Shown here piece by piece: positions 15,882-20,150 of a DNA stretch of 20,150 bases; the first letter of the stretch is position 1; the number at the start of each line of letters is the position of its first letter. Source of the stretch: Peptococcaceae bacterium (lineage in GTDB: Bacteria; Bacillota; Desulfitobacteriia; Desulfitobacteriales; Desulfitobacteriaceae); NCBI GenBank assembly GCA_031289815.1, contig JAITOS010000159.1, positions 1 to 20,150 on the forward strand, in the 5' to 3' direction. Below the pieces are notes generated by a model. It did not search any database. It was not told the DNA's origin and saw only the letters and a list, made by a program, of their open reading frames with translations. The position numbers and the translations under genes were made by a program.

Positions 15882-16889
15882 TTACAGTCCTTTGCCGGCC
15901 ATGTAGGTTACGAGGTCGATGACCCGGTTGGAATAGGCCCATTCATTATCGTACCAGGACAGAATTTTGACCAGATTGCCGCCCATCACCATGGTGGACA
16001 AGCCGTCCACGATGGAACTGGCCGGGTTGCCGTTAAAATCATGCGATACGAGCGGCAGCTCGGTATATTCAAGATAGCCTTTGAGCTTCCCGTTCGCCGC
16101 TTTCTTGAATTTTTCATTCACTTCTTCTTTCGTCGTCGGCTTCGAGAGGAGCGCCACAAAGTCCACTACCGAAACATTAGGCGTCGGCACGCGTACCGCC
16201 AGACCGTTCAGCTTGCCCTTTAATTCCGGAATAACCAGTGCCACCGCCTTCGCCGCGCCGGTCGTGGTCGGAATCATCGATTGATAAGCGGCGCGGGCTC
16301 TCCGCCAGTCTTTATGCTCCAGATCGAGTATTCTCTGATCATTCGTGACGGAATGCGTCGTCGTCATCAGTCCGTATTCGATGCCAAATTCGTCCAGAAT
16401 CACTTTCGCTACCGGCGCCAGACAATTCGTCGTGCAGGAAGCGTTGGACAGGATATGGTGCTGCTTGGGATCATATTTTTCTTCATTGACGCCCATGACC
16501 ACGGTTAAATCGTCGTCGGTAGCCGGCGCTGAAATCACCACTTTTTTCGCCCCGGCGGCTAAATGCTGCGCCGCCGCGTCACGCTTCGTAAAGCGGCCCG
16601 TCGATTCGATGACGATGTCCACGCCGAGTTCTTTCCATTTCAGATCCGCCGGATTTTTTTCCGACAAAATTTGAATTTTTTGACCGTTAATGGTGAGCAC
16701 ATTACCGTTAATTCCTACTTCGGTCGGCCAGGTCGAGTGCACCGAATCATACTTGAATAAGTGAGCCAACAGATCAGGACTCCCCAAATCGTTTACCGCC
16801 ACGAATTCTAAAGGCGCGTTCGCCGCCAAAGCGGCGCGCAAAGAAAGCCGTCCAATCCTGCCAAACCCATTGATTGCAACTCGTGTCAT
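15882..16889 (-). CDS. gap: Glyceraldehyde-3-phosphate dehydrogenase, NAD-dependent type
   Basis: The 335-residue enzyme oxidises glyceraldehyde-3-phosphate to 1,3-bisphosphoglycerate. The NAD-binding NGFGRIGR is at residues 7-14. Asp34 in VAVNDLGS favours NAD over NADP in this family. The catalytic cysteine is Cys152 in SNASCTTNCLAP and its partner histidine is His179. The ATG at 16889 has a full AGGAGGA ribosome site and the start MTRVAINGFGR expected of the family; an in-frame ATG at 16970 adds 27 unrelated residues and lies at the -35 box. It leads a gap-pyk unit. Confidence 0.97.
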   Translation of the reverse strand: MTRVAINGFGRIGRLSLRAALAANAPLEFVAVNDLGSPDLLAHLFKYDSVHSTWPTEVGINGNVLTINGQKIQILSEKNPADLKWKELGVDIVIESTGRFTKRDAAAQHLAAGAKKVVISAPATDDDLTVVMGVNEEKYDPKQHHILSNASCTTNCLAPVAKVILDEFGIEYGLMTTTHSVTNDQRILDLEHKDWRRARAAYQSMIPTTTGAAKAVALVIPELKGKLNGLAVRVPTPNVSVVDFVALLSKPTTKEEVNEKFKKAANGKLKGYLEYTELPLVSHDFNGNPASSIVDGLSTMVMGGNLVKILSWYDNEWAYSNRVIDLVTYMAGKGL

Positions 16890-16941
16890 TAAAAATTCCT
16901 CCTCAAATGTATTTTTTATTCGATGTTGATGCGCGAACACT

Positions 16942-16970
16942 ACTATAAAGGATTCCCCGTTTTCTTGCAA
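16942..16970 (-). promoter_or_regulatory. Housekeeping promoter for gap-pyk
   Basis: On the minus strand TTGCAA (16970-16965), a 17-base spacer and TATAGT (16947-16942) lie about 53 bases before the gap start codon. No CggR-like operator was recognised nearby. Confidence 0.72.
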
Positions 16971-17091
16971 ACTTGCGAAATCATTTGCAGGGTTCTTTCA
17001 TTTCTTCCCCTATGTTTATATCGTACATTATCCCGCAAACTTTTAATCGTTTCTTTTCAGGCTTGTCCGCTTCGGAGCTATTCTCTCAGGT

Positions 17092-17397
17092 TCACCGCCT
17101 CCATTCAAAGGTTCTCCGCACCGGGCGGAACTCTATCGCGGCCGCTTCATACGCTTCTATTTTTCCGGTGACGCATTGCAGTTTTCTATGTAAGATCGTA
17201 TACTCCAATTCATCCCGATAGATTTCCATCACCGCGATATCAATAAATTCAGGGTCCGCATTCATAAAGTTGTTCCAAGAGCGTTCTAATTTTTGCGTCA
17301 GCAAACGGAGTTCGCGGCGAATACCTTCCTCTTCAACTCCTCCCGACGGGCTTATCTCTCTCTTTATCGGGCAACCGCCAGCACATTGATGATCCAT
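17092..17397 (-). CDS. Small protein resembling YaaL/DUF2508 family
   Basis: The 101-residue product has a central segment, about residues 38-75 (around WNNFMNADPEFIDIAVMEIY), that resembles the DUF2508/YaaL family, whose members carry a similar D-P-[DE]-[FL]-I-D-x-A block. The family function is unknown. The N-terminus has a Cys-x-x-x-Cys pair (CAGGC) and the C-terminus is basic. The ATG at 17397 is preceded by GAGG at seven bases. It has its own promoter upstream and lies between apgM and gap on the same strand. The family match is by eye and moderate. Confidence 0.72.
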   Translation of the reverse strand: MDHQCAGGCPIKREISPSGGVEEEGIRRELRLLTQKLERSWNNFMNADPEFIDIAVMEIYRDELEYTILHRKLQCVTGKIEAYEAAAIEFRPVRRTFEWRR

Positions 17398-17417
17398 TTT
17401 TCATCCTCACAAGACAT

Positions 17418-17445
17418 ATTTTATACTTCCATCATAGTCTTGCAA
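17418..17445 (-). promoter_or_regulatory. Promoter for the YaaL-like gene
   Basis: On the minus strand TTGCAA (17445-17440), a 16-base spacer and TAAAAT (17423-17418) lie about 20 bases upstream of the start codon. It sits in the 63-base gap after apgM. Confidence 0.6.
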
Positions 17446-17460
17446 GTCCGGCATTATGCC

Positions 17461-18666
17461 TTATCCCATAAAATAATCCATGAGCTTATGCCCTTCAGAG
17501 ATGCACCGCCCTGTTTTCTTCGCTTCAAACTCATCGTATCCTGAAACCCCGGAATCCAGCGGCCGTCCCTTCTGGTATAAAATGAACGGCACCGGATCAG
17601 AAGTATGGGTCCTCAATGCCAACGGCGTCGGGTGATCCGGCAGCAGCAGCAGCCGGTAATCCTGATATTTTTCCAGCCCTTCGAGGAGCGTCGCCACGAC
17701 CATTTCATCAATCAACTCGATGGAGCGGATCTTATTCTCCAGCTCATCACGATGGCCGCATTCGTCCGGCGCCTCAATATGCAGATAAACAAAATCCTGC
17801 CCCGCCTCCAGTTCGCTCAGCACGGCTTTTGCCTTGCCCAAAAAATTGGTATGGATATTCCCCGTCGCTCCTTCCACCTCGACCGATCTCAAACCGGCGC
17901 ATAAGCCGATCCCCTTGATCAGATCGACCGCCGATACAACCGTTCCCCGGACATGATATTTATCATAAAAACTGGACAACAGCGGCTTTTTACCTTCACC
18001 CCAGAGCCAGATCGAATTCGCCGGCCGCAATCCCCGCGCCACTCTCTTTTGATTCACCGGATGATCGCGCAATATCTCCCGGCTTCCCTTCATCAAGTCC
18101 CTCAATACCGGCCCGAAGGGACCTTGAGGAAGATACTCTCCAATTTTTTTTCCTGAAATATCATGCGGCGGCGTCAGGTTTAAGCCCAACGGGCCATTGG
18201 CCCAGAGCAGACAATGGCGATAGCTGATCCCGGCATAAAAGGTGAAGGGTTCCCTGCCAAGCCGCCGCTGAAGCGCTGCAATCAGCTGCCCGGATTCTTC
18301 CGTCGTGATCTCGTCCGAGCTGTAATCGATCATAACTCGTTCTTCATCCTTCTCCGCCGCCGACAGGGTCACAAGATTACATCTCAGCGCCACATCCGTA
18401 TCGGAAAGCTCGATCCCCATGCTTACCGCTTCCAGCGGCGAACGCCCGGTATAGTACTTTTTCGGATTGTAGCCCATCACGGAGAGATTCGCCACATCAC
18501 TGCCCGGCGCAATGCCCTCCGGAATCGTCTGGACGAGGCCGACTTCCCCATTCCGGGCGAGAAAATCAATATTCGGTTTTTTCGCCGCTTGCAAGGGGGT
18601 CCGCTGATTTAACTGCGCCAGCGGGTAATCGGCCATGCCGTCACCCAAGACAATCACGTATTTCAT
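17461..18666 (-). CDS. apgM: Cofactor-independent phosphoglycerate mutase, ApgM type
   Basis: The 401-residue product belongs to the archaeal-type 2,3-bisphosphoglycerate-independent phosphoglycerate mutases (alkaline-phosphatase superfamily), which interconvert 3- and 2-phosphoglycerate. Metal-site motifs are the N-terminal VLGDGMADYP with Asp9, the nucleophile serine in PGSDVANLSVMGYNP (about residue 56), and the C-terminal LLPDHPTPLALRTHTSDPVPF with the Asp/His metal ligands. The length is typical. The ATG at 18666 has GAGGAG six bases upstream. It follows degV by 44 bases. Related homoserine-kinase-like proteins share the fold, but the neighbouring gap and pyk support the glycolytic role. 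Confidence 0.93.
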   Translation of the reverse strand: MKYVIVLGDGMADYPLAQLNQRTPLQAAKKPNIDFLARNGEVGLVQTIPEGIAPGSDVANLSVMGYNPKKYYTGRSPLEAVSMGIELSDTDVALRCNLVTLSAAEKDEERVMIDYSSDEITTEESGQLIAALQRRLGREPFTFYAGISYRHCLLWANGPLGLNLTPPHDISGKKIGEYLPQGPFGPVLRDLMKGSREILRDHPVNQKRVARGLRPANSIWLWGEGKKPLLSSFYDKYHVRGTVVSAVDLIKGIGLCAGLRSVEVEGATGNIHTNFLGKAKAVLSELEAGQDFVYLHIEAPDECGHRDELENKIRSIELIDEMVVATLLEGLEKYQDYRLLLLPDHPTPLALRTHTSDPVPFILYQKGRPLDSGVSGYDEFEAKKTGRCISEGHKLMDYFMG

Positions 18667-18710
18667 ATTGTCTCCTCTTCAATCGTTGATTTCCATGATA
18701 CGCGTCTTCC

Positions 18711-19580
18711 TCATGGCCTCAGATCATCTTCCGTATAGTAGGTAATGCCGATAGCCCCCGGCCCTACGTGCATTCCAACCACCGGCCCAATCGTTACGAT
18801 ATCCGTGCTGACCTTGAGCTTCTGCTTAATCAGCTCCGCCAATTCCTTCGCTTCATCCAGGCAATTGATATGATGAACCACCACTTCGCCTAAACCGTAG
18901 CTTTTAATATCCTGTAGCATTTTATCGACCATCGCCATGACCGCGTTCTTTTTCGTCCTGACCTTCTTGTATACCGACGTCTTGCCATCCTCCACGGTCA
19001 ATACGGGAATGATTTTAAACAAACTGCCGATCAAGGCGCTGGCCCCGCCGATCCGACCGCCTTTTTTCAAGTATTCGAGATTTTCCGGGATAAACAAAAA
19101 GCGGCTCTTCTTGATATTTTTCAGGACGGTTTCTTTTACCTGCTCCAATGTTTTTCCGCATTTCGCCTCTCTGGCCGCCTGAATCACGGCAAAGCCCAGC
19201 TGCATACAGGTCGATCCGGAATCGATTAACTCAATTTTGGCGTCCTCGTATTTTTTGACGATCATATCGCGCACCAATTGCGTCGTTGCTAAGGTACTGC
19301 TCAGTCCGGAAGAAAGAAATATCCCGCACAGGCTGTCTCCCCGCTCAATCACCTGGAGAATCTCCTCATAAAGCTCGCCGACGGAAGGCTGGGACGAGGT
19401 GGGAATCTCCCGTTCATCCATCATCTTATAAAAAACTTCATGATCAATATCGATCTCCTTGATACTTTCATCGCCAAAAGAGATATTCAGCGCGACTTGC
19501 CTGATATCTAATTCTTCCCTGATATCTTCACTTAAATAACTGGTGCTGTCCGTCAGTATCTTTATCACCATACATTCCAT
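18711..19580 (-). CDS. DegV family fatty-acid-binding protein
   Basis: The 289-residue product has the DegV signatures: an N-terminal ILTDSTSYL, the TSSQPSVGEL segment, FLSSGLSSTL with the serine that contacts lipid, the IDSG turn, LKKGGRIGGASA, and the C-terminal HVGPGAIGITYY. DegV/FakB proteins bind a fatty acid so that the FakA kinase can phosphorylate it for phospholipid synthesis. No fakA is in this window, so the role is inferred from family. The ATG at 19580 has only a weak purine-rich ribosome site (AAAGAAAG). Its leader of about 100 bases contains an 8-bp inverted repeat. It is followed by apgM. Confidence 0.93.
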   Translation of the reverse strand: MECMVIKILTDSTSYLSEDIREELDIRQVALNISFGDESIKEIDIDHEVFYKMMDEREIPTSSQPSVGELYEEILQVIERGDSLCGIFLSSGLSSTLATTQLVRDMIVKKYEDAKIELIDSGSTCMQLGFAVIQAAREAKCGKTLEQVKETVLKNIKKSRFLFIPENLEYLKKGGRIGGASALIGSLFKIIPVLTVEDGKTSVYKKVRTKKNAVMAMVDKMLQDIKSYGLGEVVVHHINCLDEAKELAELIKQKLKVSTDIVTIGPVVGMHVGPGAIGITYYTEDDLRP

Positions 19581-19644
19581 TCTTTCTTTTCAACATTAAA
19601 TGTATATCTTTTCCTTATAGCTTTATCCTATTTCCACATCCGCA

Positions 19645-19682
19645 TTCAGGATTCTCAGGTTTTCGCCCTTCTTCATCCTGAA
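19645..19682 (-). promoter_or_regulatory. Inverted repeat in the degV leader
   Basis: TTCAGGAT (19645-19652) and ATCCTGAA (19675-19682) form an eight-base inverted repeat around a 22-base centre. It lies at the very start of the predicted degV transcript and could be an operator or an RNA hairpin. Confidence 0.45.
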
Positions 19683-19685
19683 AAC

Positions 19686-19714
19686 ATCATACCACAGAGT
19701 TGGCAAAAGTTAAA
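19686..19714 (-). promoter_or_regulatory. Extended -10 promoter for degV
   Basis: On the minus strand TTTAAC (19714-19709), a 17-base spacer and TATGAT (19691-19686), preceded by the extended TGG motif. The -35 is poor, which the extended -10 can offset. Confidence 0.5.
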
Positions 19715-19715
19715 A

Positions 19716-19996
19716 TATAATGTCCGCATAAACCAAGACACGAAATTGCGAAAAGGAAATGTATTTCTGTGCAAAGCTATAGTCAAAATATCGCCTGTCT
19801 TGCCGCCTTTGAGTGCGGATTTATGGAGAAAGGCGGGAAACGGCAACCGAGGCCACTATACTTCGATGGCCCGTCTCGGACTTCAAACCAACTTGGCCCG
19901 AAGTTAAATCACCTTTAGAGACAAAGGTTCACAGATGGTGCAGATAATATCTCTAACGATGAGCCAGTCATCAGCAGCTCCTCATAAGTATTTTTT
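19716..19996 (+). ncRNA. Candidate structured RNA, possibly with a GEMM-like (c-di-GMP-I) start
   Basis: About 400 bases (19585-19981) hold no convincing gene. On the plus strand a consensus TATAAT (19716-19721, no good -35) is followed by a dense series of helices. They are 19734-19740/19796-19802 (7 pairs); GAAA/TTTC (19756-19767); 19776-19781/19789-19794; 19803-19810/19829-19836 (8 pairs); 19847-19855/19867-19879; 19890-19894/19901-19905; and 19911-19916/19923-19928. A last stem, ATGAG (19959-19963) with CTCAT (19981-19985), is followed by six T at 19991-19996. The string GCAAAGCTATAG (19771-19782) and the later ATCGCCTGTCTTGCCG resemble the conserved core of c-di-GMP-I (GEMM) riboswitches. 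The core lacks the usual GGG after CTATAG, and no plus-strand gene follows. A known RNA class I cannot place, or a decayed element, remain possible. Confidence 0.35.
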
Positions 19997-20150
19997 CATA
20001 TTCCCAAGCACAATTTCATATCCGGCGGGATACATATGACCCCCGTCAAATGTGAGTTCTTTCCGCAAATTCCCGTCAGCGTCGGCCAAGCCGCCATTGA
20101 CGTTGATAAATTCATAATCATACTTTTGCGCCAATTGCGCCACTTTGCCG
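19982..20150 (-). CDS. SGNH/GDSL-type hydrolase, C-terminal part
   Basis: Only the last 55 codons lie in the window; the gene continues past the right edge. The visible residues include FINVNGGLADADGN and the block LTFDGGHMYPAGY, which holds the catalytic Asp and His (DGxH, block V) of SGNH-fold lipases and acylhydrolases, and the chain ends in NMKKYL. This is the usual C-terminus of the small SGNH/GDSL esterases of Bacillota. Substrate cannot be told. The stop is at 19982-19984. No U-rich terminator follows on this strand; the transcript would run into the inverted-repeat region antisense to the candidate RNA. Confidence 0.85.
   Translation of the reverse strand, partial: GKVAQLAQKYDYEFINVNGGLADADGNLRKELTFDGGHMYPAGYEIVLGNMKKYL

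Noticed and set aside
19801..19880. GGCAACC resembling part of a SAM-I riboswitch, and GCC-rich parts resembling a cobalamin box
   Set aside because: The other conserved SAM-I or cobalamin-box segments are missing on both strands.
19947..19980. CTGATGA on the minus strand, as in a hammerhead ribozyme core
   Set aside because: The stem II, GAAA and stem III elements that should follow are absent.
1..20150. CRISPR array, prophage, insertion sequence or defence island
   Set aside because: No regularly spaced repeats, integrase, transposase or defence-type protein was found on either strand.

Overview
The window looks like a chromosomal core segment of an anaerobic, endospore-forming member of the Bacillota. 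The left edge carries the forespore sigma-factor operon spoIIAA-spoIIAB-sigF. The rest combines a corrinoid adenosyltransferase, a primary-alcohol/aldehyde dehydrogenase pair, a secondary-alcohol dehydrogenase of the Thermoanaerobacter brockii type, a pyruvate kinase with the extra PEP-utiliser domain, and an ApgM-type phosphoglycerate mutase. This mix fits Clostridia or Negativicutes better than aerobic Bacillus; the class is inference.

Layout. (1) 49-1646, plus: spoIIAA, spoIIAB and sigF, tightly coupled. (2) 1673-4738, minus: an MFS drug-type exporter, cobO, and a DacF-like D,D-carboxypeptidase that runs head-on into sigF and has a SigF/SigG-like -10 of its own. (3) 5023-6732, plus: one methyl-accepting chemotaxis protein. 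(4) 6741-9333, minus: an iron-type alcohol dehydrogenase overlapping an ALDH3-type aldehyde dehydrogenase; upstream lies tRNA-Arg(CCG) with a near-consensus promoter and a terminator. (5) 9793-10848, plus: an NADP-dependent zinc secondary-alcohol dehydrogenase with promoter and terminator. (6) 10935-11848, minus: a dTMP kinase preceded by an unrecognised 39-residue gene with its own promoter, strong ribosome site and terminator. (7) 11946-13682, minus: a membrane-anchored LysM-G5-M23 peptidase, divergent from a 56-residue UPF0291/DUF896 gene. (8) 14139-19580, minus: degV, apgM, a YaaL-like small gene, gap and pyk, mostly lower glycolysis. (9) 19585-19981 holds no convincing gene but is rich in inverted repeats and may encode a structured RNA. 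(10) 19982-20150, minus: the C-terminal end of an SGNH/GDSL hydrolase.

The genes work together in recognisable groups: SpoIIAA/SpoIIAB/SigF form the partner-switch controlling forespore transcription, and the DacF-like enzyme is a plausible SigF target. GAPDH, ApgM and pyruvate kinase give three lower-glycolysis steps, whose products could feed alcohol formation through the dehydrogenases. I found no CRISPR array, prophage, insertion sequence or clear defence system. The least explained items are the structured region near 19.73-20.0 kb, the 39-residue gene at 11.8 kb and the lysine-rich cytoplasmic extension of the M23 protein.
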